This document shows, piece by piece, positions 35,577-47,899 of a stretch of DNA of 64,000 nt. The stretch spans positions 74,367,001 to 74,431,000 of the forward strand of contig NC_134109.1 in NCBI RefSeq assembly GCF_040939455.1. The letters run 5' to 3'. Source of the stretch: Microcebus murinus. Lineage: Eukaryota > Chordata > Mammalia > Primates > Cheirogaleidae. The notes under the pieces are model-generated. The model worked only from the letters and a program-made list of their open reading frames with translations. It was not told the DNA's origin and made no database searches. The translations under genes were made by a program, and so were the position numbers. Each line of letters begins with the position of its first letter. Position 1 is the stretch's first letter.

Positions 35577-36010
35577 CAGATTGGGATTTATTTTTTTAAT
35601 TTTTTTTTTATTTTTATTTCAGGATATTATGAGGGTACAAACATTTTGGTTACATTTTATGTTTTTGCCTCACGCAAGCAAGGATTAGAGGCATGCCCTT
35701 CCCTCTACAATGCTCACCACATCCATTAGTTGTGAGTTTACCACCCCAATCCCCTAATCCCTGGGGAATATTACTACCGTGTGAGCACCATAGTGTTGGT
35801 CAGTTCAGATTGGGATTTAGAAGGTACCAGTTTTAAAATCTAGTTCTGCTACTTGCTAACCACATGGTAAGCCAGGAAACTTTGACAAATTACTTAACAT
35901 CAGTGAACCTCAACTGAAAAAGTGGAGATGATCATAATTCTCTACCCTGCCCAGCTCAAAGTGCCGTTAGAAGGGTCCGATGAGGTGATGTATAAGGAAG
36001 TCCTTCAGAA
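35570..36010 (+). mobile_element. MIR SINE split by an L1 insertion
   Basis: After the L1, TAAAATCTAGTTCTGCTACT, GACAAATTACTTAACATCAG, TCAACTGAAAAAGTGGAGATG and GTGCCGTTAGAAGGGTCCG are in MIR order. The left flank up to 35590 includes its start. Confidence 0.7.
35591..35805 (-). mobile_element. 5'-truncated strepsirrhine L1, antisense
   Basis: A T-rich head (poly-A tail of the - strand copy) precedes TTCAGGATATTATGAGGGTAC and AACATTTTGGTTACATTTTATG, the 3' end of strepsirrhine-type L1 as I know it. A perfect 14-bp duplication CAGATTGGGATTTA flanks it (35577-35590 and 35806-35819), so this is a normal target-primed insertion of about 215 bp. Confidence 0.9.
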
Positions 36011-36034
36011 GGTGTTGGAGGTAGTAAATATGAA

Positions 36035-37235
36035 ATGTCCAATTTTAAATCAAAAGTGTAGTTGATTATATCTCAAATAAGAAGTACAATTAATCAAAGT
36101 ATATGCCTAAACTATTGACAGTTTTGCCATCCTAATGGTAGCTTATGTATGCCAACAGTGAAGAAGCCTAGAAAGCAAGTGGTAATGAAATTGTGAAAGG
36201 CGTTTTCCATAGCTTGTTGAGAATTAAGTATTTCTCCTTGCAAGAAGTGGTCCAAAACCTGGAAGAAATGGTAGTCAGTTGGTGAAAGTTCTAGTGTATA
36301 CAGTGGATGACAGAGAGTTTCCAAAGCCAGTTTCTGTAGTTTGAGTAGTGTTGTTTGTGTGACATGTAGTTGAGCATTGTCTTGCAAGAGGATTGACCTG
36401 TCTCTATTGACCAATCTCAGCTGCTTAATTGCCAAGTGTCCTCATCATTTCATACAATTGATTGCAGTAGGCATCTGCTATAATAGACTGACCAGGTTTC
36501 ATGAAGCTATAGTGGATAATACCAGCATTGGACCACCAAACAGACACCATTAGCTTTTTTTGATTAATATTTGATCTTGGACTGTGTTTCAGCACTTTAT
36601 CTTTATCCAACCAATGTGCTGAATGCTTTGACAATTGTCAAAAACAATCCATTTTCATCACACCTAATAATATAGAAATGGTTCGCCTTTATGTCATGAT
36701 AGCAAAGAGAAAGGCAAGCTTCAAGATGACTCCTCTTCTGATGCTCGTTTAATTAATGCGGAATGCATCTATCCAGCTTCTTTACTTTGCCAGTTTGTTT
36801 CAAATGGTCCAATATTGTTGGAATAGTAATGTCAAACCTTGCTGTTAATTCACATGTAGGTTGAGATGGATTTGCTTCTACTACAGGTTTCAGCTCATCA
36901 TTATCCATCTTGGTCTCAGGTCACCCATATGGCTCATTTTCAAGATTAAAATCACCAGAGTGAATCTTCTCAAACCATCGACGTACTGTGTATTCATTAG
37001 CCACATCCTTCCCAAACACTTTGTTGATATTTCGAGATGTCTGCGCTGCGTTATTTCCACGACAGAACTCATATTCGAAAATAATGTAAATTTTTGACTT
37101 ATCCGTGGTTTCACAAAAATTGCTCTTAAAAAAAAAAATTGAAAGATAATCACAAGCCAAAACATGCATTTGCAAGACTGAGGATGTACCTTCACAATAA
37201 ACATAAAACAAGAAGTGTCAAAGTGAAATGTCAGT
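36035..37235 (-). pseudogene. Dead mariner-family transposon (transposase remnant)
   Basis: Conceptual translation of the - strand gives, in order, a helix-turn-helix part (NINKVFGKDVANEYTVRRWF), HLKQTGKVKKLDRCIPH, a CDE motif, SAHWLDKDK, MVSVWWSNAGIIHYSFMKPG, LLQDNAQLHVTQTT and LSPTDYHFF. This is the mariner order. The reading frame is broken by several frameshifts and stops (separate frames around 37211-36921, 36634-36425 and 36435-36112), so no active enzyme is made. The second and third catalytic Asp (QDN and PTDYHFF) are still 34 residues apart, as in DD34D; the first Asp is in a shifted frame. The ends are approximate, with imperfect inverted motifs GAAATGTC/GACATTTC near them. Confidence 0.88.
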
Positions 37236-37244
37236 GATTTCAAC

Positions 37245-38079
37245 TATCTAACTTAGTACTTAAGGAAATCAGACATTTTATACTTAATAATCTAATATTT
37301 AAACTCATCCAGAAGCCACGTTGTCTGCAGCTTGCCCAGTGCACGCTGGTGTGTCCAGAGAGGAGAGGGGGGATTGATCCATTTAGGACAAGCCCGGCTA
37401 ACTTAGCACCTTTTAGGAAGCTGCAGCAGACGTGACTTGAATGATGATTGACTGTACCTGATTTATCACCTCTTTCCTTCTTTGCAGCCCGTTTGTCCAC
37501 AGCACTAGTTTACTAAGTCTGAACTCTGGTACGAGACTGGATACATTAGCCAGAGTCCTGACCACGTTGCCATGGTGTTAAAAATATTTAGTTTTGCAAG
37601 CAAAGTTTTAGAAATAATAAAAAAAAAATCCTTTGATATGATTTATTTTTGTAAAATGATTTCAACAAAACAGACCTAAGGAACTGGGATAAGTATTTCA
37701 GAAAGGCAGTGGGTGTAAAATGTTGATCGGCATGGTGACTTTTGATGCAAAGCATCCAATTAAGTGCGGCATGGTGGCTAAAGGTCACACATTTCCCAAA
37801 TTGAATGCCTTCAAAGACAAGTTGTCCAGAAAGGAGAGAGGATACGGAAACTGAAATTTGATTCATCCGTTTAATTAATGGAAGAAGTTTTGAGTTTCCC
37901 TTTGAAGCCGTGATTGTGACATCTCTAGGTGGGAGCGATGAGTTGTGTTGTCCCGGTTTCCTACTCTGGGTTCGTACCCTCTATTTATAAATCATCATGG
38001 CTAATAGAATTTAGTTTGTTGGGTTTTTTCTTTGACAAGAAAAATAGACTATTAAAATAAAATATACTGTCATAGAAAA
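37245..38079. other. Repeat-poor intron, candidate conserved block
   Basis: No repeat family recognised. Contains CpG-bearing stretches and TTTAATTAATGG and AATTAAGTGC words. Regulatory role only inferred. Confidence 0.35.
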
Positions 38080-38280
38080 GTCTGAGTCAGAAGTTCTGAA
38101 TTCAAATCCTTGCTTCACAAGCTGTGTAACCCTTAGCAAATCATTCCATCCCCCAATCTCAACATCCTTGTATGTAAATGTGGGCATCACAACCTGCTCC
38201 ACTGATTGTGAGGATTTACCAGGATCGTACAAGGGAAATCGCTTTGCATAGCATAAGCAGAGTGTATGGTGCTTACCCTG
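38080..38280 (+). mobile_element. MIR SINE
   Basis: GAATTCAAATCCTTGCTTCAC, GTAACCCTTAGCAAATCATTC, TAAATGTGGGCATCACAACC and GTGAGGATTTACCAGGATCG follow MIR. Confidence 0.8.
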
Positions 38281-38329
38281 TAGTCCCCTGTGCCCTCGTA
38301 CTGGACAGCCAGTCCATCAGCAAGCCCTG

Positions 38330-38960
38330 CTGTAACCCTGTCTTCAAAACATATCTGGAATCAGTTCATTGCTCCCATGTCCACCACCTTGATGACAGGC
38401 CCCAACAGGTTTCCCTGCTTCCACTCTTGCCCTTTCTTTAATCCAGTCTCCACCTGCCACATGGGTCACAGCACTTTGTTATTTCGTACTCCTCCTTTTG
38501 GAATCAAATCCAGCCTCATATTCATGCCCTACAAGCTCTGCATAATTTTTCCCACTTGTTCCTTTCCAGTCTCATCTCATGCCTCCCATCCCCTCCTGCC
38601 TGCTAAACTCCAGCCACATAGGCCTTTGTGTGTCAACCCCACGAGCTTGTTTCTGCTTTAGGGCCCTCTGTCTAGAACGTCCTTCTCCCAGACGTCCCCA
38701 TGCCTTGAGCTTTCCCTGCCCGCCCAGTCATCAGCAGCCACTTCGAATAGGCACTCTCTACGACAGCCTTCTGTCTTGACGTTGCCATTATTTTCTCCTT
38801 ATCTATAAATTTTCTGTCTCCCTCCACTAGCTCTGTGAAGGCAGATATCTAATATGAAATTTTTGGTGTTTATATTTACTGCGCCAGTTGGGGCCTGTCA
38901 CATAGTTGCTATTCAATCAGTATTTGCTGAGTGGGTGACTGAATGAATGAACAAATGTGA
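38330..38960 (+). mobile_element. LINE L2 3' end, sense
   Basis: CCACATAGGCCTTTGTGTG, AGGGCCCTCTGTCTAGAACG, CCATTATTTTCTCCTTATC, AGCTCTGTGAAGGCAGATA and the terminal TATTTGCTGAGTGGGTGACT-GAATGAATGAAC give the L2 3' UTR in order. Confidence 0.8.
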
Positions 38961-39779
38961 ATAAATGGCAGAAATGGCTCAGCTTTAGATAATTGCTGAC
39001 TTTGCTACTGGAGAGAAATTAGATTACTTCCTTATGGCCAAAGATGTCAAAGGAGCATCAGTGGGTAGAAGCCTCAGAGAGGTAGATTTTAAAGCTGTCT
39101 GAAGGGAAAACTGATGGCCTTGAACAGCAGTGGGGTCCTCACCATGGCTTATTAGAAGACTGTCTTATGGTTGATGGGTAGTAGCTTAAGTGCCATTAGA
39201 AGGGTAGTTTGCTAGGTGATTTTGAAGGTACATTCCAACTGTTGAGCCTCTAAGATGATGATTATTACTGTGCTATTTCAGAGCATTCTGCAGTTCTCCT
39301 TATTCAGTAAAGGGCTATTGAATTTCTCCCTAGACTGACTTAATTACAACAACTAAAAATCTCAGGAATTCTGACCATTTACAGGATATAAAAGTCAACT
39401 GTAAAATTATATCAGGCTTGGATCTCAGGTATTCTCTTTGTAAATGACTCTGAAAGATCTGCTTTTGCATTAATCCATGCTTGAAAAATTCTTGTGTTGA
39501 TACCATCTAGCTTTATAGAGCAGAGCTCTTACCAGTGTGGTTGGTTAATGCAAAAAAATTGGCCAAAATCAGGAATCACGGAAAATGATCCTTATATCCC
39601 TTAATAGTTTAATTTAAAACAAGTTAAATGCTACATCATTTGTCTGTCTTCTGATGCAGGGATGAGGCCTTTTCTTGCATTATGAATCTGTTGAATGGAG
39701 TCCTGTAAGTTTTTCCAGCATACTCCATATCCATAATAGATCATCTAATTATTCTTTTAAAATTGTCTTGCCCACCCCA
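38961..39779. other. Intronic sequence, nothing recognised
   Basis: No repeat or exon assigned. Confidence 0.4.
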
Positions 39780-40100
39780 TTTTTAAAATAAACTTTTATT
39801 TTTAATCTTGGAATAATTTTAAATTTACAAAAAAGTTGCAAAGATAGCATAGAGTTCTCACTTATCTATTACCCAGTTTCTCCATTTTTAACATCTTACA
39901 TTGCTGTGATGTGTTTGTCAAAACAAAGAAACTGGCATTGATATATTTTTGTTAACTCTAGTTTTTATTTGGATTTCACCAGTTTTTCCATTCATGTCCT
40001 CTTTCTATCCCAGGATCTATCCTGAGTACCACATTGCATTTAATTGCCGTGTCTTTCCAGTTTCCACTAGTCTCCTGGACCTATATTTAACAGCAGTATT
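39780..40100 (-). mobile_element. LINE-1 fragment, antisense
   Basis: AACTTTTATTTTTAATCTTGG, TTTAAATTTACAAAAAAGTTGC, CACCAGTTTTTCCATTC and CCTGGACCTATATTTAACAG match, in reverse, the recurrent old L1M segment. Diverged. Confidence 0.55.
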
Positions 40101-41109
40101 GTAGCTTATTTCATTTAAATTTATAGAAATACTTTCTCACAGTCTTATACCTATAGTCTATCCTCAAGTTTAATTACATTAAATAATTGCAATGAAAGGA
40201 ACAACTGCCATATAAACAGTTTTGGAAACAACACAACTGTTCTTGATAAGGATTCTACTCAACGGTGGGAAGAATGAATCAAGTAGGAGGAATGGAAAGT
40301 ATCATTAACTTGGCAAGTTCATTAACAGAGGGTCTTTTATATTTACCATTAAAAATACTAAAAAGGTATAGATGTGGTTATGATGGTGGCACTTTACCTG
40401 TGCAGAGAGCTTCATCCTTTGAAGTGAGTAGGGTGAGCGTGTATAGCTGAGAACACAGAGTCTCCGAGATAGGAAGTAGTGTGGCCATGATCTATGTGTG
40501 ACCCATCCAGACATAGAACTGGCATCTTTTGATCGCCAAGCCAGCGCTGCAGCTACAGTGTCATAGACTTGTATCAGGTCAAAACATTTTCATCGCAGAA
40601 ATAGATTTGTGAGTAGTTTTGTGAATATCAAAATATTTTTCTGCTCAAGTACATTGTGTACCTTGGACTCTGTGGAAGAGTTACAATCCACAAATGGATT
40701 CTTTTAATGTCAGATGACCAAGTTAGTGAAGTTAGAAGGAGATCTCTTTAGCCCCAGCAAAGGGGACTGGAGTTTTAGCCAGTGTCCTTATCTCTCCCAG
40801 ATTTCTTAGCCTCAGTGTGGCTCTTAGGTGGGTAGGGGCCATAGACTGTGACTCTACCTTTTTAGGTACCTATGGAAAGACCAATAACCCACCTGGGAAT
40901 TGGCAGCTCTGGTTTGAGTCTCTGCTGGGTGCCGTAATAACCCATCTTCCTGATAGACCTCTTATTTCCCCATTTAAAATGAAGAGATCCCAGTGGTAGC
41001 ACTTGTTTGTTTGTTTGTTTGTTTAGCTTACATTTGCTTAGTTCCTTGCAGTTTACAAAGTATTTTCTTAGGTATTCCACATTTTTTCTAGAACTTCCCT
41101 GTAGATGTG
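40101..41109. other. Intronic sequence, nothing recognised; TTGT repeat
   Basis: A (TTGT)5 tetranucleotide run lies at 41003-41024. Confidence 0.45.
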
Positions 41110-41300
41110 TGGGTAGGAGGCAAGATAGCACTGGGCCACAGGGGACGATACCCATGGGTTCAGATTCTGACTCAGCCACTTACTGTTGGTGTGACTTTAC
41201 TCATCCTTACCTAGAAATAGGGACAGTAGCAAGACGAAGCTCCTAGGGTTCTTGTGAGAGTGAAATGAGGTAGCACACACAAAGCAGGCTGAGATCTAAG
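41110..41300 (+). mobile_element. MIR SINE
   Basis: GGTTCAGATTCTGACTCAGC, CACTTACTGTTGGTGTGAC and GTGAGAGTGAAATGAGGTAGC are in MIR order. Confidence 0.75.
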
Positions 41301-44300
41301 ACACTCTTGGTCATGTAAGGGCCATTTGCTTTTGATCTTGCAGGTTGAGAACTTGGTATACTTTTCAAGGAATTATTGGATTCAGAGCTAAATGGCAATA
41401 TGTCTAAGGTCACAGTGGAAGACCAGGCACCACTGGACTAGTAACTTTCCCTGTGCTATAACATGCAGAAAGAGGAAAAACCCAAGGAAAATCTCTAATG
41501 ACTAATGTACCAAAACTGCTAACTTGACTGGTTTTCTAAAACTTTTTCTAGACCATTTTGATGGTCTTTAAAACCATCATCAAATTGGGTATCAAAAAAA
41601 ATCTGCAGAATATAAGACTGACCTTGTTTGACCTTTTCAATCAGTTCATTGGTTCGGCAAATATTTATCCTTAGCACTGGGTTAACTTGGTAATTTTAAA
41701 TAAACTCACTGAAATATCAAGTCATTTATAAACACATTTTAAGAGCAAATATTATCGCCTTTTTCTAGGAGAGAAATTTATTTCTACTTATTTTTCTGAT
41801 TTCTCTTCTGCTCTGGGAACAGGGATCTGACTGTCCCTGAGAACAGTGATTAAACTTGTCGGACTGATAGGGGTGGACAGGTACATAGAGTTTGCCCTCC
41901 AACTGTTCTGCAGATTCACAAAAACATTTGCAAAGCCTTTTCTGATGGTGATCCTGTAAAGAGAATCAACAAATATGTGCTAGCTCCAGATTCAAGGCAC
42001 GATATATATCTTAAGATTATGAGCAAATACCTAATACTAAAGTTTATGAGAAACTAAATACAAATACCTACTATTTTGCCATCTAAAACATACCTCCCCC
42101 AAACTACCCACTCCAAAATTGAGTGCTTTAAGATGGAGCTGACTTTTAAAACTGATGTGTACATTTAATGTATGGTTTTTCTTCTTTAAAGCTAATATAA
42201 AATTAATTGTGAATCATAATCAATGGCATGTTGGTCAATGAGATAGGGTAATAATAAAAAGGCAGCTAGCCTATTAGGAATAATTAGACTATCAAGCAGT
42301 TTGGTTGGTCATATCATAAGTACCTGACTCATCCTGAAGACAGAGACAAATTCCTAGGGTTCTCTAGGCCTGCAGGAGATAGCATGGTTGGGCCTCCGTT
42401 GTGTTTAAATTGTATCACCTAGTCTCATTAACATTGGGGCTGAAGATGTGAGAGAGCTTAATAGGCATTTCAGGATCTCTGGTACATAGCCTTTCTCAGG
42501 GGGTACTTCATCATTTCAGCTATCTTGTTCTTTGCACATCAGCCCTGCCCAGAATTTCCCCTTCCCTCTCGGAGTCCCCCATCCTTCTTGACACATTTAC
42601 GCACACTCACATTGCATGTAGCCATATCATGGCCTCCTGTTAAAGACTTTACCATCTCATCTTCTCTAACCTGACAGGCCCTGGGATACAGAATACCAGG
42701 GGCTGCTGGACCAGTAACTCTCCTTGTGCCATAACTCAAGGGAGAGGTAGGATCAATGACAGGTTTACAGGAGAGCACAGCTTTAAATAGCTGAGGTCAG
42801 TGTCTGGAGGCTTCCCGTTAATACCACTAACGGCGTCCAGCAAGTGAGACTATTAGCCACTTTGTTACCCACTCTAAACTATTTCTGATCTTCAACTTTT
42901 ATTTCCAGACACATCCTAAGAAATCCCTCCTCCCAGAAAATTGACAATGCAGCCCTCTTTATATGAAGCCTTGTTTATAGGCTACAATTCTCCCGACAGA
43001 TTTACAAGTGTCTGTGGAGTTTTAAAAGACGATTGCTTAACAGGCATTAAGTGAGACACATAGGACTGTGTAAATATTTTAGCTGGAATAGAGGATTTTT
43101 TAAAATGCCTGCGCCAAATATTGCATTAAATCTGAAGACAGTGGCAAACTGATTAGCAGTAGCTGCCAGCTTCGTGCTCTGCCAATGATTCCCGTAGCCA
43201 AAACCAGATACCAGAAACCATCCAGCAGATTAGGTTGTGTGTCTTTAAAATAACTTTCCATCCTTTTTCTTTTCTCTCTCCTCCTTATGCCTTTCCATTT
43301 TTCTCTTTTATTTCCTCATGGTTCATTTAGATGTAAACATTTTCCAGGGTAGAAAATTACAGTTAATGTGACTAACCAGTCAGGGCTGAAATGGGAACAT
43401 GGGCTCAGAGGTCAGAGAAAGCGTGGAAGGCTTGCAGCTGTCCTGGGTGAGCACTGTGGAAACAGGTTGCTTTTTGCTAATAGGCTTTTGTGTCTTAATC
43501 ACTTGCCTCTTTGTAGCCAGCTGTTGCACTGCTGGAAGGGAAATAGTCCTAAAATCAGTATTGCTGCCTCTTCCTCTTACCGATTTCCTTGAATCGTAAA
43601 GAGACAGGCCTGCTGTCTTCAAGATTTGTATGTGTGAGAGAACCCATCACCTAATTCTAGGAAAAAAATGCCACAAAATATGCATTTTGGCTCCAGAGGA
43701 AGTGTTTACTATTTAAGCATTCCTGTGGGAAAATTATTTTCCTAATTTGAGCAGTGGGGAAAATGTGTTGCTTTATCTCCAGCGTAATTTCTGTGGGAGT
43801 GAGGCATCCCGCCGGACAGAGCTTTGCTCTGCCTTTGCCGATCCATAAGCAACCTCATCATTTTTACCTCCTGACTTGCACTGGTAAGTGGGTACTTCCT
43901 GAGATAGTATTCAATGGGTTGCCTCAAAATGTTGGCTCTGTGTGTTCTTTACAAACAGCTTGAGTTGTAATCACATGTCCAGATCATTACTTAATATTGT
44001 TGATTAGCCAGTCTGAGCATCTTAAGATTATGTGTGCCTCTAATTGTATACATGTATATTTCAAAGCTATGAATATTTGATTCAAATTTGCTTGTAGACA
44101 TCCCCAGAATTCATATGGCTCTGCTGGTATTGACAATAGCATAATGTGCACTTGAATTAAATATGACATATTAGGGCCTTTCATAACAAAAGCTTTTTTC
44201 ATGGATAGGCCTCAAACCTAGTCTTATGCTGTGGTTAAGGCAGATGACTTTGTATCAACTTTTGTATATCACCAGTTATCTTCTGGGTTTGAGTAAATCA

Positions 44301-44690
44301 CCTTCAGTGGAGAGAGATGGTCATCTCACTGTTTTCCATTCTAGAATTTGGCTCTTCAAATGCAATGACCATAGCCCCTATATTACAGTGGCAGGCTATA
44401 TGGAGCTAGCCAGCTCTGCAAAGTGGCACCAAAGATAGGTTTATTTCCAAAATCTCTCCCCTTCATTTCTCCCATTGTGATATAACGCTTTTTGTACCAA
44501 AAAAAAAAAAAAAAAAAAAAAAAGTGTGGCCACTATGTTTGAGAAGTCTAAGGTTTTTCCTTTTTTCACTTCTTGTGTCTATCCTTAAGAAGTCATCCTA
44601 AACTTAGAATAAGTGTGTATGGGCAGAGATGTGACTCAAAGCCTGATTCATGATGGGAATAAGGTGAAAGGACTTCATTATCCAACTACA
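41301..44690. other. 3.4 kb of repeat-poor intron
   Basis: No nameable repeat apart from an A-run (about 25 A, 44499-44523) preceded by CTTTTTGTACC. Blocks at 42950-43240 and 43740-43900 look like conserved non-coding DNA by composition (CAAATATTGCATTAAATC, CGTAATTTCTG, CCGATCCATAAGC). No retrocopy is recognised before the A-run. Confidence 0.4.
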
Positions 44691-45060
44691 GGAGAATTAA
44701 GTGAACTATGGTATCTCCACTTGATGAGATTGTATGTGGCTGTTAAACATGTTTCTGGATTTTGTGAAATAATATGAGAAAGAGAGCCTGAGATGTTAAT
44801 AGAAAGAATCAAAGTACAAAAGTTCCTTATCAAGTATAAGTTTATAAAAATGACATATAAAGGCATCCCCTATAAAATTCAGGAGGGGAAAGGGATATAG
44901 TACAAAGATTGAAAAAGGAAGGTACCAAAGTATGACATGGTGGTGGCTGTGTTCTGGTCATAGCACTATGACTGATTTTATTTTCCTGGTATTTTTGAAA
45001 TGTCTTATAGGTTTCTTTATGTGCATGTATTACCTTTATAATATTTTTTAGAAGTTAATT
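44691..45060 (+). mobile_element. HAL1/L1M-type 3' end
   Basis: The TAAGTGAACTATGGTATCTCC to TATGTGGCTGTTAAACATG part, the TTTATAAAAATGACATATAA part, then TTTTATTTTCCTGGTATTTT and TGCATGTATTACCTTTATAA follow the common 3' end of old L1M/HAL1 elements. Confidence 0.6.
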
Positions 45061-46219
45061 TCTGTGCTCCTCTCCAAGACATGTTCCCTGTCCTTCCAGA
45101 TGCCTGTAGTTCCATCCCTGGGGCCACCTGCTAAGGCCTCTTATTTTACCACCTACCCAGGGAGCAGCACCTTGCTGAATATGCCTTTTTCTTCAATTAG
45201 GATCCAACTTTCCTATCTATTGCTCGAAATCCCTTACCTTTCTAAACCAATCTTAGAAATAAATGAATACTAAAGTGTTAATGAATTCTCCTTGAAAATG
45301 TTTTCTTTTTCAACTGATATAGATGCATTCCTAATGAGATCTTTTGAAGTTACAGTCTTCAAGGGAAGACTTCTAAGGGTGACGATATTGGTGGGGACCA
45401 CTGGAAGGGATATTTTTGAATAAGTGGTTGGATCACTTAACACCCTATAAATCAAATCATGCTCAATCCATCTATATTTAGGCCTAGTCATGGGTAGGTG
45501 ATTAATGAATATTTTTCATGCTAATGTCTCACAGACCAAGGCTGCATCCATAACCACATAATCATCACAGTGGAAATTCTGACTCAGCTGTGACGTTTGA
45601 TAGGAGGGACCTTTGAATAGTGCTTCAGACAATTCCGTGCAAAGGCTGTAGTCGGTGGCCCAGCTTTGCAAGTCTTTCCAAAAGTCCTAAAGCATGCTGG
45701 CATGTCCTCACTTGGCCCTGTCACTTCTGCTTAAAATTTTTCATGGAGAATACTCCCTCCCGATCATGGGACATTAAGGTAAATTTGATCTTGGGCAGCC
45801 TTCCTCAGTGGAGTGAATCAGAATCATGGGATTCCCCTGGGCTCAAGCTTCCTGGTGGGTTTATTTTTGCACAACATTCCTCTGGGGAAAGAGACACCCA
45901 CTCTCTAGAAGCCTGCACCTCTTCTGCACTTGATCAGAGTAGCCATAGCAAATGTCGTCATGTACAGAATGATTTTTGTGAGATGAGGGCTTTGGGAGTC
46001 TTCTTGAAGGATTAAAAAAGGAATCTTTCTAAGGAGTCCTACTACCATCAAAGGAAACTACATCTAAAACATCCTACACAGATAAGAACAGATTCAATTT
46101 TATTGTCACCAAGAAAACAGTCCTTCCATGGCCTCATTTGCTAGTTAGCCCTTGACAGGGAGAACTGGAGTTATCTTTTAGGCCTCACTCACATCACTCT
46201 AGCTTAACTTGTTAAGCAA
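45061..46219. other. Intronic sequence, nothing recognised
   Basis: A 131-codon open frame (45620-46015) is present, but I see no splice-site context or family resemblance. Confidence 0.4.
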
Positions 46220-47445
46220 GTGGCTATAGAATCTTTCTGCACTTACCCCTCTCCAACTATGCTTCCTCCCTGCAACCTCCACTCCCCAGTAACTGGTTTT
46301 GAGATCATCAGTGACCTCCTGTCACTAGAATCAGTGGATGTTTCTCTGTCTTTGTCTGACTTGACCTTCCAACTGTGCACAGAGCTGACTGCTCGCTCTT
46401 TCTTTCTTTCTTGCAATACTGTTTTCCCTTCAGGTCATGTAACCACACATATTCCTGCTTTTCTGTTTACCGCTCATTCTCCATCCATTGCTGGCCTCTC
46501 TTTTGCTGCTTACAAGCCCCAGGGTTTGTTCTGCAACCCCTTCTCTTCTTTGGCACATTCTCTCGATGGCCAGTCCTCATCTGCCGTGGCTTTAAATACC
46601 AATTTTATGTCGATGACTCCCCAGTGTGTATTTCTATCCAGCCATGAGTCCCGAACTGCAGACTTTTGTATACAACACACGTGTCTAACATCTCAAACTT
46701 AACGCGGCCCTAAATAATATTTGATTTTCCCACTTAAGCTTGCTCATGGCTCCCTCCCTTACTCTGATTAAATCTCTAATCAGATATCTTCCCAATGAAA
46801 CTTTTCCTGAACACTTTAAATAAAATCGAAAGCCCCCTACATGGGCTGTGGTACTTTCCATAACCAGGCTGGTCTGGTGCCTTCTCACTGCTCACCCCAG
46901 TGACTCACCTGGGAGACCTTGGGGTCAAGGCAGATTTCCCTACAGACACTTTTTCCTTTAAACCAAAATCTAGATGCAGAACACTAGAGATCTGAGGAGG
47001 AGAGAAAGGCCCCTGAGCACCAGACATGTTATACTACTTAATATCTGAGATGGCCCATGCATTCTCATAATGTTTTACTTTTACTCGTATTTCCTCTTCC
47101 TTAAACAACTTCTTTCTTCATTGTCCTTGGCTGAAGGCTAGCTCCTCCTTGACCTTTGCAATTCAACTCATAAGTTATCTCTTCTGGGGAACCTTCCCTG
47201 GCCACTATCCCCCAGCCCGGTGTGAATCGGACACCCCTGCCCAGTGTTCTGTGAGCCACATTGTATTACAATTGGTTCATTTCCTCGTGTCTCACTATAG
47301 TCACTCACATTTCCTTACGTCTCACTATAGTTACTAGACTATGCATGTTTTTAGAGTAAAGACAACCAATAGCACTTGTTAAATATTTGTCCCCAACATT
47401 CAGCACAGTAGCATATAGCAGATGCTCAATAAATATTTTCAAGTA
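46220..47445 (+). mobile_element. LINE L2 fragments, sense, including reverse transcriptase remnant
   Basis: TTTAAATACCAATTTTATGT-CGATGACTCCCCAGTGTG encodes FKYQFYVDDSPV, the equivalent of the YADD catalytic box of the L2 reverse transcriptase. Downstream, ACATCTCAAACTTAACGCGG, AACCTTCCCTGGCCACTATC and GCAGATGCTCAATAAATATT continue to the L2 3' end. The frame is broken, and the copy is dead and old. Confidence 0.75.
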
Positions 47446-47450
47446 TGAGT

Positions 47451-47899
47451 GTTTGTGTAACCCATATACACTCATAGTAGGACTGGGAACTACCTTGTTT
47501 CCTGTGATCTAAGAGCAATTATTCCAAATTACTATCTCCATAAAATAAAGCTATTCATAAGACTTGAAAGCAAAAGTATTAGAGGGGTGAGTTGGAGGCA
47601 CCTCTGCTTCCTTGTGAGGTGCCTTAGTTCTGCACTAGGTCCAAACTCGGCATAAAATTCAGCTCTATCTTCAGTATTCACAGCCCACACTCACAGCAAG
47701 CAGTGTGAGTTCAGGAGGCTTCACTGAAGCCAGCCTTTTCCAACTCAGTTGTTCCTCTCTTTTCCTACCCTTCTCTCTGCATCTGTCTTTCCTCCTTAAA
47801 GAGACACAAACTCTTCTTCCTTTGTGATGAAAGACAACATCACTTTTCCCAAAAACTAGAATATTCCATAATACCCACCCAGGCCCTCATCTGAGGATG
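47451..47899. other. Intronic sequence, nothing recognised
   Basis: No repeat or exon assigned. Confidence 0.4.

Noticed and set aside
36112..37243. Mariner frames as an expressed gene
   Set aside because: Several frameshifts and stops separate the motifs; it is a dead copy.
44499..44523. A-run as a possible processed-pseudogene tail
   Set aside because: No polyadenylation signal, no recognisable gene sequence upstream and no clear target duplication.
45620..46015. 131-codon open frame
   Set aside because: No domain, conserved motif or splice sites recognised.
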